The notes under the pieces: model-generated
Told to the model about the DNA's origin: nothing
The model's input: only the letters and a program-made list of their open reading frames with translations
Databases searched by the model: none
In this document: one piece after another, positions 1-7,138 of the stretch
Numbering within the stretch: the first letter of the stretch is position 1
Layout: each line of letters opens with the position of its first letter
NCBI RefSeq assembly: GCF_904063065.1
Contig: NZ_CAJFCL010000017.1
Coordinates: 1-37,223 of the forward strand
Length of the DNA stretch: 37,223 nucleotides
From: Pseudomonas paraversuta
GTDB taxonomy: Bacteria; Pseudomonadota; Gammaproteobacteria; Pseudomonadales; Pseudomonadaceae
Direction: 5' to 3'
Made by a program: the position numbers and the translations under genes

Positions 1-628
1 GGTCGGACGCGGCTTCCAGCAGGCTGTGGTCGTGTTTCACCAGGTTGGCGTACAGCGGCAGGATCATGAACGGCAGGTACGAATAGACGATGCCGATATA
101 CACCGCGATGTTGGTGTTGAGGATCTGTAGCGGTTCGCTGATCCAGCCCATCGACATCAGGAAACCATTGAGCAGGCCGTTGTTGCTGAGAATGCCCATC
201 CACGCGTAAACGCGGATCAGGATCGCAGTCCAGGTCGGCATCATGATCAGCAGCACCAGCACGGTCTGCATCTCTTTGCGCGCATTGGCAATGGCATAGG
301 CCATCGGATAGCCGATCAGCAGGCACAACGCGGTGCTGAAGAAAGCCATCTTCAACGAGCCCAGGTAAGCGGCGATATACAGCTCGTCGTCACCCAGCAT
401 TGCGAAATTGCCCAGGTTCAGCAGCAGCTGAATCTTTTGGTCAACGTAGCTGTAGATCTCGGTGTACGGCGGAATCGCCACGTCGGCTTCGGCAAAGCTG
501 ATCTTCAGGACGATAAAGAACGGCAGCATGAAAAACAGGAACAGCCACAGGAATGGAATCCCGATGACCATTTGGCGGCCACCGGGGGTTATTCGTTGCA
601 GACGGCGTTTGAATTTTCGAAGGTTCAT
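1..628 (-). CDS. potH: Polyamine ABC transporter permease, PotH-like (partial, 3' end outside window)
   Basis: Inner-membrane permease of a spermidine/putrescine ABC importer. It would form half of the membrane channel driven by the PotG-type ATPase encoded just upstream. Reading the minus strand from the ATG at 626-628 gives 209 residues with no stop before the window edge. There is a hydrophobic segment at about residues 20-42, further segments from about residue 90 on, and near the visible end a stretch ending EAASD, which is the start of the EAA loop that contacts the ATPase. The ATG overlaps the potG stop codon by 4 bases (ATGA), which implies translational coupling. The PotH assignment over PotI rests on position directly after potG and on N-terminal resemblance to PotH; the second permease would lie off the left edge. 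Confidence 0.85.
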   Translation of the reverse strand, partial: MNLRKFKRRLQRITPGGRQMVIGIPFLWLFLFFMLPFFIVLKISFAEADVAIPPYTEIYSYVDQKIQLLLNLGNFAMLGDDELYIAAYLGSLKMAFFSTALCLLIGYPMAYAIANARKEMQTVLVLLIMMPTWTAILIRVYAWMGILSNNGLLNGFLMSMGWISEPLQILNTNIAVYIGIVYSYLPFMILPLYANLVKHDHSLLEAASD

Positions 629-1767
629 GAGCGCAGTACCACGCCGCTGTCGTCTTCCCACCAGACGTAAACTTCGTCGTCCCAGGTCGGTCGTGCACCA
701 CGGCGCTCGGCGTTGGCCATGAACGACTGCACGATCTTGCCGCCGGGCAGTTCGACGTAGAACACCGAATGGCCACCCAGGTAGGCAATGTCATGCACCT
801 TGCCCCGCGACCAGTTGTACTCGAAGTCCGGCTTGACTGTGGTGACCAGCATTTTTTCCGGGCGAATAGCGTAGGTGGTCGACTTGTCTTCCAGTGACGT
901 AGTGACCCCGTGGCCGACGTAGATATTACGCTCCAGTTCCGGGCAGTGAATGATCGCGAAACCTTCTTCGTCTTCGATCACATCGCCGTCAAAGGCGTTC
1001 ACGTTACCGATGAACTCACACACCATGCGGCTGACCGGTGCTTCATAGATATCCACCGGGCTGCCGATCTGGGCGATCCAGCCCAGGTGCATGATTGCGA
1101 TGCGCTGGGCCATGGTCATGGCCTCTTCCTGGTCGTGGGTCACCATGACGCAGGTCACGCCGACGCGCTCGATGATCTCCACCAGCTCGAGCTGCATTTG
1201 CGAACGCAGTTTTTTGTCCAGTGCGCCCATCGGCTCATCGAGCAGCAGCAGCTTCGGACGCTTGGCCAGCGAACGGGCCAGGGCCACACGCTGACGCTGA
1301 CCGCCGGACAATTGATGGGGCTTGCGCCTGGCGTACGGGGTCATGTGCACCAGCTTGAGCATTTCTTCAACCCGGGCGTCGATTTCGCTGGCAGGCAAAC
1401 GGTCCTGCTTGAGGCCGAAGGCAATGTTCTGGGCCACGGTCATGTGCGGAAACAGGGCGTAGGACTGGAACATCATGTTGATCGGCCGCTCGTAGGGCGG
1501 CATGTCGGTGATGTCGACCCCGTCGAGATAAATCCGTCCTTCAGTCGGTCGCTCGAAGCCGGCCAGCATGCGCAGCAGGGTCGACTTGCCGGAACCGGAA
1601 CCGCCGAGAAGGGCAAAGATTTCGCCCTGATGGATCTCCAGGGACACATCGTCCACGGCAATCGTCTCGTCGAATTTTTTCGTGACCCGATCGAATTTTA
1701 CCAGCACCTTTTTCGGTGTCTGCTGGCCTTCAAGAACCTTCCTGTAAAGGCTGGAGGCGTTTGCCAT
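625..1767 (-). CDS. potG: Polyamine ABC transporter ATP-binding protein PotG
   Basis: ATPase subunit of a putrescine/spermidine importer, acting at the cytoplasmic face of the inner membrane. The 380-residue product has Walker A GGSGSGKST at 55-63, the Q-loop glutamine at 101, signature LSGGQ at 153-157, Walker B LLLLDE at 173-178 and the H-loop His211. A C-terminal regulatory TOBE-type domain follows, so the length is normal for PotG (about 377 residues in E. coli). The frame is open upstream to 1926, but the ATG at 1767 is preferred: it has GGGAG six bases upstream, and the added residues (repetitive, Thr/Ser/Gln-rich) look non-coding. It precedes potH with a 4-base overlap. No periplasmic binding-protein gene sits between puuD and potG, so the receptor must be encoded elsewhere or beyond the left edge. 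Confidence 0.93.
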   Translation of the reverse strand: MANASSLYRKVLEGQQTPKKVLVKFDRVTKKFDETIAVDDVSLEIHQGEIFALLGGSGSGKSTLLRMLAGFERPTEGRIYLDGVDITDMPPYERPINMMFQSYALFPHMTVAQNIAFGLKQDRLPASEIDARVEEMLKLVHMTPYARRKPHQLSGGQRQRVALARSLAKRPKLLLLDEPMGALDKKLRSQMQLELVEIIERVGVTCVMVTHDQEEAMTMAQRIAIMHLGWIAQIGSPVDIYEAPVSRMVCEFIGNVNAFDGDVIEDEEGFAIIHCPELERNIYVGHGVTTSLEDKSTTYAIRPEKMLVTTVKPDFEYNWSRGKVHDIAYLGGHSVFYVELPGGKIVQSFMANAERRGARPTWDDEVYVWWEDDSGVVLRS

Positions 1768-1894
1768 GTGAAACTCCCAACAGATTTCAGTCGTCAGGCC
1801 AGAAGGGCCCGACATAAGAGTTGATTGCAAGACAGCTGTGGACGGGCTGTCGGTAGTACTTGTTGTTATTGCGGTTTGTTGTTGTGGTGAAGGA

Positions 1895-1916
1895 CGGGCG
1901 TGCCAAGACACGCCCG
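1895..1916 (-). terminator. Hairpin between puuD and potG (possible terminator or attenuator)
   Basis: A perfect 8-bp inverted repeat, CGGGCGTG and CACGCCCG with a 6-base loop, lies 50-70 bases downstream of the puuD stop and upstream of potG. On the minus strand the stem is not followed by a T-run, so a classical intrinsic terminator is doubtful. It could instead be a weak attenuator or an mRNA-stabilising stem. Confidence 0.35.
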
Positions 1917-1966
1917 CCTGATTCACGGGGGCAGTTCAGGGTTCAAACAGGTATCGGACTTGTCAG

Positions 1967-2728
1967 TCAGCGGCTCTCACGAAGCGCTGCACGTTGTCGG
2001 CATGCATCGCCAAACGCCTGGAAAATACTCAAGTAGACAGGGTTGTTCATGACCTGCCATTCCGGGTGCCATTGCACGCCGACGGCAAACGCCTCGCTGT
2101 GCTCGACAGAAATCGCCTCGATCAAGCCGTCCGGTGCAATGGCTTCGGCGCGCAGACCCGGGGCCAGGCGGTCGATGCCCTGGGCGTGGATCGAGTTGAC
2201 CTCAAACACCGTGGGCAGATCCAGCGCCTGGAATACACCACCCGGTTGCACGTGAACGGCATGGGCCGGGGCGTACTGCACGGACAGATCCGGGTGATCC
2301 GCTTCGCGGTGGTCGAGGGCACCGGGGAGCTCATGCACCTTCTGATGCAGGCTGCCACCAAACGCCACGTTCATTTCCTGAAAGCCTCGGCAAATGCCGA
2401 GCACCGGAATCCCCGCCGCAATGGCTGCTTGCAATAGAGGGAGGGTGGTGGCATCGCGCGCCGGATCGTGCTCCGTGCCGGGTGCACTGGCGGGGCCATC
2501 ATAGTGGACTGGTTGTACGTTCGACGGTGAGCCGGTGAGCAGCAGGCCGTCCAGACGGGCCAGCAGTTCATCTGTTTCTGTCAGTTCGGCCAGGCTGGGA
2601 ATGATCACCGGGAGCCCTTGCGCCGCGACACTTACAGCCCGCAGGTACTTGTCGCCGCTGACGTGGTAGGGGTGCAGGCCAATCTGTTTGACGCACGCTG
2701 TAACGCCGATCAATGGCTTGATTGCCAT
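1967..2728 (-). CDS. puuD: Gamma-glutamyl-gamma-aminobutyrate hydrolase, PuuD/PauD type
   Basis: Class I glutamine-amidotransferase-fold hydrolase that releases GABA and glutamate from gamma-glutamyl-GABA, the last glutamylated intermediate of the Puu/Pau polyamine route. It is cytoplasmic. The 253-residue product matches the E. coli PuuD layout: the nucleophile elbow GICRGFQE with Cys113, and the HPEW motif with His221 and Glu223, complete the Cys-His-Glu triad. The LTGSPSNVQP segment at 64-73 is also characteristic. The ATG at 2728 is chosen because GAGGTGAT lies just upstream. An ATG 24 bases further out has no clear ribosome site. The gene is divergent from the synthetase gene and shares a 277-bp regulatory gap with it. 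It may be co-transcribed with potG, about 200 bases downstream. Confidence 0.93.
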   Translation of the reverse strand: MAIKPLIGVTACVKQIGLHPYHVSGDKYLRAVSVAAQGLPVIIPSLAELTETDELLARLDGLLLTGSPSNVQPVHYDGPASAPGTEHDPARDATTLPLLQAAIAAGIPVLGICRGFQEMNVAFGGSLHQKVHELPGALDHREADHPDLSVQYAPAHAVHVQPGGVFQALDLPTVFEVNSIHAQGIDRLAPGLRAEAIAPDGLIEAISVEHSEAFAVGVQWHPEWQVMNNPVYLSIFQAFGDACRQRAALRESR

Positions 2729-2866
2729 TTTTATCACCTCGAAGTTTGACACTTGAAGAGCTTTTTCGGAGCTTAGCCTTGTTGATTTTAATTAACAACT
2801 TCTATGTAAAAAATTCTAAACACGCAGCTTCGGATCGTCATAATTCGCCGCTATGCCAAAGCTCCG

Positions 2867-2883
2867 TTGGCACAATATGAGCT
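2867..2883 (+). promoter_or_regulatory. Candidate sigma-54 promoter for the glutamylpolyamine synthetase gene
   Basis: TTGGCAC at 2867-2873 followed by GC at 2881-2882 gives the obligatory GG-N10-GC spacing of a sigma-54 (-24/-12) promoter. The -24 element is perfect, while the -12 element reads GAGC instead of TTGC. It lies about 125 bases before the start codon of the synthetase gene. Nitrogen-controlled transcription would fit a gene for using polyamines as nitrogen source. The -24 element overlaps a 6-bp inverted repeat (TGCCAA at 2854-2859, TTGGCA at 2867-2872), which could alone explain the sequence. Confidence 0.35.
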
Positions 2884-2976
2884 AATTTTTGCCTGAAAAA
2901 TAACGATGAAGGCCCAGGTGTTCGCTATTGACTTCACTTTGCCTTTCGGATTGACTGGGTTTCAGAAACAGCTGTG

Positions 2977-2997
2977 AACATAATAATTAACATAATA
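2977..2997 (+). repeat. Direct repeat AACATAATA, two copies, 12-bp period, next to start codon
   Basis: AACATAATA occurs at 2977-2985 and again at 2989-2997, ending eight bases before the ATG of the synthetase gene. It is in an A+T-rich patch that contrasts with its surroundings. The position would let a bound protein block transcription or ribosome access. Whether it is the operator of the PuuR-type regulator encoded downstream is not known from the sequence. Confidence 0.4.
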
Positions 2998-3005
2998 GGT
3001 GCCTC

Positions 3006-4382
3006 ATGTCGGTCCCCCTGCGTGCCATTCAGCTCAATGAAGCGAACGCATTCCTTAAGAAATATCCTGAGGTTTTGTACGTCGACCTTCTCATTGCGGA
3101 TATGAACGGCGTGGTGCGCGGCAAGCGCATCGAACGCACCAGTCTGCACAAGGTCTACGAAAAAGGCATAAACCTGCCGGCATCATTGTTTGCACTGGAC
3201 ATCAATGGTTCTACGGTGGAAAGCACCGGCCTGGGCCTGGACATCGGTGATTCGGACCGCATCTGCTACCCCATCCCCGATACGCTGTGCATCGAGCCCT
3301 GGCAGAAGCGCCCGACGGCCCAGCTGTTAATGACCATGCACGAACTTGAAGGCCAGCCGTTCTTCGCTGACCCGAGGGAAGTGTTGCGTCAGGTGGTCAG
3401 CAAGTTCGATGACATGGGCCTGACCATTTGCGCCGCCTTTGAACTCGAGTTCTACCTGATCGATCAGGACAACGTAAACGGTCGTCCGCAGTCCCCGCGT
3501 TCGCCGGTGTCCGGCAAGCGCCCGATGTCGACCCAGGTGTACCTGATTGATGATCTCGACGAATACGTCGACTGCCTGCAGGACATTCTGGAAGGTGCAA
3601 AAGAGCAGGGCATCCCGGCTGATGCGATCGTCAAGGAAAGCGCCCCGGCGCAGTTCGAAGTCAACCTGCATCACGTCAACGACCCGATCAAAGCGTGCGA
3701 TTACGCGGTGTTGCTCAAGCGTCTGGTGAAGAACATTGCCTACGACCATGAGATGGACACCACCTTCATGGCCAAGCCGTACCCGGGCCAGGCGGGCAAT
3801 GGTCTGCACGTGCACATTTCGATTCTCGACAAGCAGGGCAATAACATCTTTGCCAGCGAGGATCCCGAGCAGAACGCCGCACTGCGTCACGCGATCGGCG
3901 GTGTGCTCGAGACCCTGCCGGCGCAGATGGCCTTTCTCTGCCCGAACGTCAACTCGTACCGCCGTTTCGGTGCCCAGTTCTATGTGCCTAACTCACCGAG
4001 CTGGGGCATCGACAACCGCACCGTAGCGGTTCGCGTCCCCACAGGCTCTGCCGATTCGGTACGCATCGAACACCGGGTTGCCGGCGCCGATGCCAACCCG
4101 TACTTGCTGATGGCTTCGGTACTGGCCGGTATTCACCACGGTCTGACCAACGAAATCGAACCGGGCCCACCGGTGGAAGGCAACAGCTACGAGCAAAATG
4201 AACAGAGCTTGCCGAACAACTTGCGCGATGCCCTGCGCGAGCTGGATGACAGCGAAGTCATGGCCAGATATATCGATCCCATGTACATCGACGTCTTCGT
4301 CGCCTGCAAGGAAAGCGAGCTGGCCGAGTTCGAGAACTCCATCTCGGACCTGGAGTACAACTGGTACTTGCACACCGTCTGA
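3006..4382 (+). CDS. puuA: Gamma-glutamylpolyamine synthetase (glutamine synthetase family, PuuA/PauA/SpuI type)
   Basis: ATP-dependent ligase that joins glutamate to putrescine or other polyamines, the first committed step of glutamylated polyamine breakdown in the cytoplasm. The 458-residue protein has the glutamine synthetase fold: an N-terminal beta-grasp domain (about 1-115), then the catalytic barrel with metal-binding FELEFYL at 145-151, NGLHVHIS at 265-272, and the nucleotide/substrate segment around DNRTVAVRVPTG. Length matches the PuuA/PauA subfamily and the neighbours (puuD divergent, oxidase downstream, PuuR-type regulator) make biosynthetic glutamine synthetase unlikely. The ribosome site (AGGT) is weak and merges with the direct repeat upstream. 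Exact substrate range among the several paralogues usual in Pseudomonas cannot be read from sequence. Confidence 0.92.
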   Translation: MSVPLRAIQLNEANAFLKKYPEVLYVDLLIADMNGVVRGKRIERTSLHKVYEKGINLPASLFALDINGSTVESTGLGLDIGDSDRICYPIPDTLCIEPWQKRPTAQLLMTMHELEGQPFFADPREVLRQVVSKFDDMGLTICAAFELEFYLIDQDNVNGRPQSPRSPVSGKRPMSTQVYLIDDLDEYVDCLQDILEGAKEQGIPADAIVKESAPAQFEVNLHHVNDPIKACDYAVLLKRLVKNIAYDHEMDTTFMAKPYPGQAGNGLHVHISILDKQGNNIFASEDPEQNAALRHAIGGVLETLPAQMAFLCPNVNSYRRFGAQFYVPNSPSWGIDNRTVAVRVPTGSADSVRIEHRVAGADANPYLLMASVLAGIHHGLTNEIEPGPPVEGNSYEQNEQSLPNNLRDALRELDDSEVMARYIDPMYIDVFVACKESELAEFENSISDLEYNWYLHTV

Positions 4383-4426
4383 TTGGCCAACGGCTGTCAT
4401 TCACAGATAGAACAATTGCGCAGTTG

Positions 4427-4455
4427 GTGGGGGACGCAGAGCCTGCGTCCCCCAC
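4427..4455. repeat. Perfect 13-bp hairpin between synthetase and oxidase genes
   Basis: GTGGGGGACGCAG (4427-4439) and CTGCGTCCCCCAC (4443-4455) form a perfect 13-bp stem with a 3-base loop in the 134-bp gap between the two genes. There is no T-run after it, so it is more likely a processing or stability element, or an attenuator, than an intrinsic terminator. Confidence 0.7.
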
Positions 4456-4464
4456 GAATACGTG

Positions 4465-4498
4465 CCGCCGGCGTCCGGACCTGCCGGTACGCCGGCGG
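4465..4498. repeat. Second hairpin upstream of the oxidase gene
   Basis: CCGCCGGCGT at 4465-4474 and ACGCCGGCGG at 4489-4498 form a perfect 10-bp stem with a 14-base loop. It ends 18 bases before the oxidase ATG and sits immediately upstream of its ribosome site (CGGAGAA). Two tandem strong stems in one operon gap suggest that the expression ratio of the two genes is set post-transcriptionally; this is inference. Confidence 0.6.
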
Positions 4499-4516
4499 TG
4501 CCCATCGGAGAATTTC

Positions 4517-5800
4517 ATGAAACAAACCCATGTAAACAGCTATTACGCCGCGACCCGAAACCACAGGGCCGAATTCCCGGTGCTCGAGGAATCGGTGGAG
4601 TGCGATGTCTGTGTGATCGGCGCCGGCTACACCGGCCTGTCCTCGGCCCTGTTCCTTGCCGAAGCGGGCTACAGCGTGACTGTGCTTGAAGCGGCCCGGG
4701 TCGGTTTCGGTGCCAGCGGTCGCAACGGCGGTCAGTTGGTCAACTCCTATAGCCGGGACGTCGATGTCATCGAGGCCCGTTACGGCGAAAAGACGGCCCG
4801 GGTGCTGGGCAGCATGATGTTCGAAGGCGCCGATATCATTCGCCAGCGCATCGACCAGTACGACATCCAGTGTGATTACCGTCCGGGCGGAATTTTTGCC
4901 GCGCTCAACAGCAAGCAGCTCAAAGCCCTGGCCGAGCAGAAAAGCAGCTGGGAGGGTTATGGCAACCAGAAGCTGACAATGCTCGACGCAGCGGACATCA
5001 AGCGCGAAGTAGGCTGTGCCAACTACGTTGGTGGTCTGCTGGACATGCAGGGCGGGCACATCCATCCGCTGAATCTGGCGCTTGGTGAAGCCATGGCGTT
5101 CATTGGCCTGGGTGGTAAAATTTACGAACAGTCGGCTGCCGTGGACATCACTTACGGCGAGCCGATCACAGTGCGCACCGCCAAGGGCGTAGTGCGGGCC
5201 AAGTACCTGCTGATCGCCGGTAACGCCTATCTGCCGCAGAACCTCGACAATCGCGTGACCGCCAAGAGCATGCCTTGCGGGTCGCAAATTGCCGTGACCG
5301 AACCGCTGCCCGAAGAGGTTGCCCGCAGCCTGATCACCAACAACTACTGCGTTGAAGACTGCAACTACCTGCTGGATTACTACCGTCTGACGGCCGACAA
5401 TCGTTTGCTGTATGGCGGCGGCGTGGTCTATGGCGCCCGCGAACCGGACGACATCGAAAAACTGATCAAGCCGAAAATCCTCAAGACCTTCCCGCAATTG
5501 AAGAACGTCAAAATCGACTATCGCTGGACCGGCAACTTCCTGCTGACCATGTCACGCATGCCGCAATTCGGTCGTATCGAGAAAAACGCCTACTACATGC
5601 AGGGTTACAGCGGCCACGGGGTGACCTGTTCGCACCTGGCCGGCAAATTGATCTCGGAAATGATCCGTGGCGATGCCGAGCGTTTCGACGCTTTTGCCTC
5701 CTTGCCGCACATGCCGATGATTGGCGGCCGTACCTTCCAGGCGCCGCTTACAGCCATGGGCGCGGCGTACTACGCAATGCGCGACCGTTTCGGTATCTGA
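4517..5800 (+). CDS. puuB: Gamma-glutamylputrescine oxidase (FAD-dependent, PuuB/PauB type)
   Basis: FAD-dependent DAO-family oxidase that converts gamma-glutamylputrescine to gamma-glutamyl-aminobutyraldehyde with release of ammonia and hydrogen peroxide. The 427-residue product aligns by eye over its full length with E. coli PuuB (426 residues). It has the FAD dinucleotide fold GAGYTG at 35-40 with acidic partner Glu58, the family segment GASGRNGGQ at 65-73, and near-identical blocks such as NYCVEDCNYLLDYYRLTADN and RWTGNFLLTMSRMPQFGR. The ATG at 4517 has CGGAGAA upstream; the frame remains open further upstream through the hairpins, but that extension looks non-coding. It follows the synthetase gene on the same strand. 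The next pathway enzyme, the aldehyde dehydrogenase PuuC/PauC, is not in this window. Confidence 0.95.
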   Translation: MKQTHVNSYYAATRNHRAEFPVLEESVECDVCVIGAGYTGLSSALFLAEAGYSVTVLEAARVGFGASGRNGGQLVNSYSRDVDVIEARYGEKTARVLGSMMFEGADIIRQRIDQYDIQCDYRPGGIFAALNSKQLKALAEQKSSWEGYGNQKLTMLDAADIKREVGCANYVGGLLDMQGGHIHPLNLALGEAMAFIGLGGKIYEQSAAVDITYGEPITVRTAKGVVRAKYLLIAGNAYLPQNLDNRVTAKSMPCGSQIAVTEPLPEEVARSLITNNYCVEDCNYLLDYYRLTADNRLLYGGGVVYGAREPDDIEKLIKPKILKTFPQLKNVKIDYRWTGNFLLTMSRMPQFGRIEKNAYYMQGYSGHGVTCSHLAGKLISEMIRGDAERFDAFASLPHMPMIGGRTFQAPLTAMGAAYYAMRDRFGI

Positions 5801-5892
5801 TAACACCTGGCAAGCGGCCTGATCCCGGGCAAGTCCGCTCCCGGAGGTCTTATATTTAGCGGTCATTTGGCGAACCTGCTGAGCAACACCCG

Positions 5893-5925
5893 CAAACGTG
5901 ATTTAATAGCCGCCTTTCACGTTTG
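5893..5925. promoter_or_regulatory. Inverted repeat upstream of the PuuR/PauR-type gene (candidate operator)
   Basis: CAAACGTGA at 5893-5901 and TCACGTTTG at 5917-5925 form a perfect 9-bp inverted repeat with a 15-base A+T-rich spacer, about 80 bases before the regulator's start. The wide spacing suits two helix-turn-helix domains more than a transcript hairpin. Autoregulation by the gene product is a natural guess but is not shown by the sequence. Confidence 0.5.
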
Positions 5926-6002
5926 TGGTACAGGGGTACGGTGCGATCTACGCCATCCGTCGCCCCCCCATTACCCTTAAGTAGTTCACACATAAGGCTG
6001 TC

Positions 6003-6551
6003 ATGGACACGGGCTCACGACTCAAACTAGTACGCGAAAGCTACAAAATGTCCCAGCGCGAGCTGGCCCGACGTAGCGGCGTCACCAATGCCACCATCTC
6101 CCTGATCGAGCAGAATCGCGTCAGTCCTTCAGTCAGCTCTCTGAAGAAACTGCTGGAAGGCATCCCCATGTCTTTGGCCGACTTCTTCACCTTCGACCAG
6201 CCGCCCCGTGCTCACCAGTACGTGTTCCGGGCCAATGAACAGCCGGATCTGGGCCGTGACGGCTTGCGCCTGTTGCTGATTGGCGCTTCGGTGCCGGGCC
6301 GGCAGATGCGTTTGTTGCGCGAGCAATATGCGCCTGGCGCAAGCTCGGGTGAAGAAGCGATTGTGCACGCCGAAGGGGAGGAGTGCGGACTGGTCACGCG
6401 GGGAGTGGTTGAGCTCACCGTAGATGGAATGAGCAGCATCTTGAATGCCGGGGACGGCTATTACTTCCCGACCACGCTGCCCCATCGCTTCAGAAATATC
6501 GGGGCGGACGAGGCGGAAATCATCAGTGCCAACACCCCCGCCAACTTCTGA
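6003..6551 (+). CDS. pauR: XRE-cupin transcriptional regulator of polyamine catabolism, PuuR/PauR type
   Basis: DNA-binding repressor expected to sense polyamines and control the puu/pau genes next to it. The 182-residue protein has an N-terminal XRE helix-turn-helix (about residues 7-62, including MSQRELARRSGVTNATISLI) and a C-terminal cupin_2 domain (about 105-178) with the segment EGEECGLVTRGVVELTV and the end ISANTPANF. Order and length match E. coli PuuR (185 residues) and Pseudomonas PauR. It lies 202 bases after the oxidase gene and has a likely operator in that gap. The ATG at 6003 is the natural start; it has only a modest ribosome site (AAGGCTG). The pauR symbol is by analogy. Confidence 0.85.
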   Translation: MDTGSRLKLVRESYKMSQRELARRSGVTNATISLIEQNRVSPSVSSLKKLLEGIPMSLADFFTFDQPPRAHQYVFRANEQPDLGRDGLRLLLIGASVPGRQMRLLREQYAPGASSGEEAIVHAEGEECGLVTRGVVELTVDGMSSILNAGDGYYFPTTLPHRFRNIGADEAEIISANTPANF

Positions 6552-6591
6552 TCTGAAAGCCCCCCGAAAATCCCCTGTGGGCACTGTGTTT

Positions 6592-6937
6592 TGTGGGAGC
6601 TGGCTTGCCAGCGATTGAACACAGACATCCAGTCGCCCTCATCGCTGGCAAGCCAGGCTCCTACAGATTTGCTGTGTGCTGAAAAGTTGCCGCTCCCCTG
6701 TGGGAGCTGGCTTGCCAGCGATTGAACACAGGCACCCGGTCGCCCTCATCGCTGGCAAGCCAGGCTCCTACAGATTTGCTGTGTGCTGAAAAGTTGCCAC
6801 TCCCCCTGTGGGAGCTGGCTTGCCAGCGATTGAACACAGACACCCGGTCCCCCGCATCGCTGGCAAGCCAGGCTCCTACAGATTTGTTGTGATCTGAAAA
6901 GTTGCCATTCCCCTGTGGGAGCTGGCTTGCCAGCGAT
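6592..6937. repeat. Tandem array of REP doublets (BIME-like), 107-108-bp period
   Basis: Each unit starts TGTGGGAGCTGGCTTGCCAG and, after about 25-30 bases, ends with the inverted partner ATCGCTGGCAAGCCAGGCTC plus CTACAG. Units start at 6592, 6699, 6807 and 6914; the first three carry both arms and the fourth only the left arm (to about 6937). The linkers between doublets are also conserved (GATTTGCTGTGTGCTGAAAA and close variants), so whole units were duplicated in tandem. This is a typical Pseudomonas REP/BIME, fills the gap after the regulator gene, and has no coding potential that I would trust. From 6938 to 7138 I see only probable promoter DNA of the next gene. Confidence 0.9.
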
Positions 6938-7138
6938 AGCCTTTGGGCGCCGCCCCCGAGCCGCGGCACCGGCAAGCAAATGTCGGCAGCGGGTCGAACT
7001 GGGCAATGATTTATCCCATATAAAGGGACGCGTCATCATATATTGAACTGTTGTCGCGACTGGTTTATCGTCTGGCCATAACCAAGGGATCAGGCGGCTG
7101 TCGGGTTCCTAAAATAAATACAACAAGAGGTTTTCCCC

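Noticed and set aside
910..1824. Open frame of 304 codons on the plus strand opposite potG
   Set aside because: His/Gly/Asp-rich translation typical of the antisense of a G+C-rich gene; potG on the other strand has all ABC motifs.
1768..1926. N-terminal extension of PotG by 53 residues
   Set aside because: No ribosome site at 1926, low-complexity translation, and the ATG at 1767 gives the normal PotG length.
4397..5497. Open frame of 366 codons on the minus strand opposite the oxidase gene
   Set aside because: No recognisable motif, biased composition, and the plus-strand gene is a near full-length PuuB match.
6592..6937. CRISPR-like regular repeats
   Set aside because: Period of 107-108 bp, repeats are inverted pairs, and the linkers are conserved rather than unique, so this is a REP array.
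6661..7039. Overlapping open frames on the minus strand within the REP array
   Set aside because: They encode the same repeated peptide because the DNA is repeated; no ribosome site or domain.
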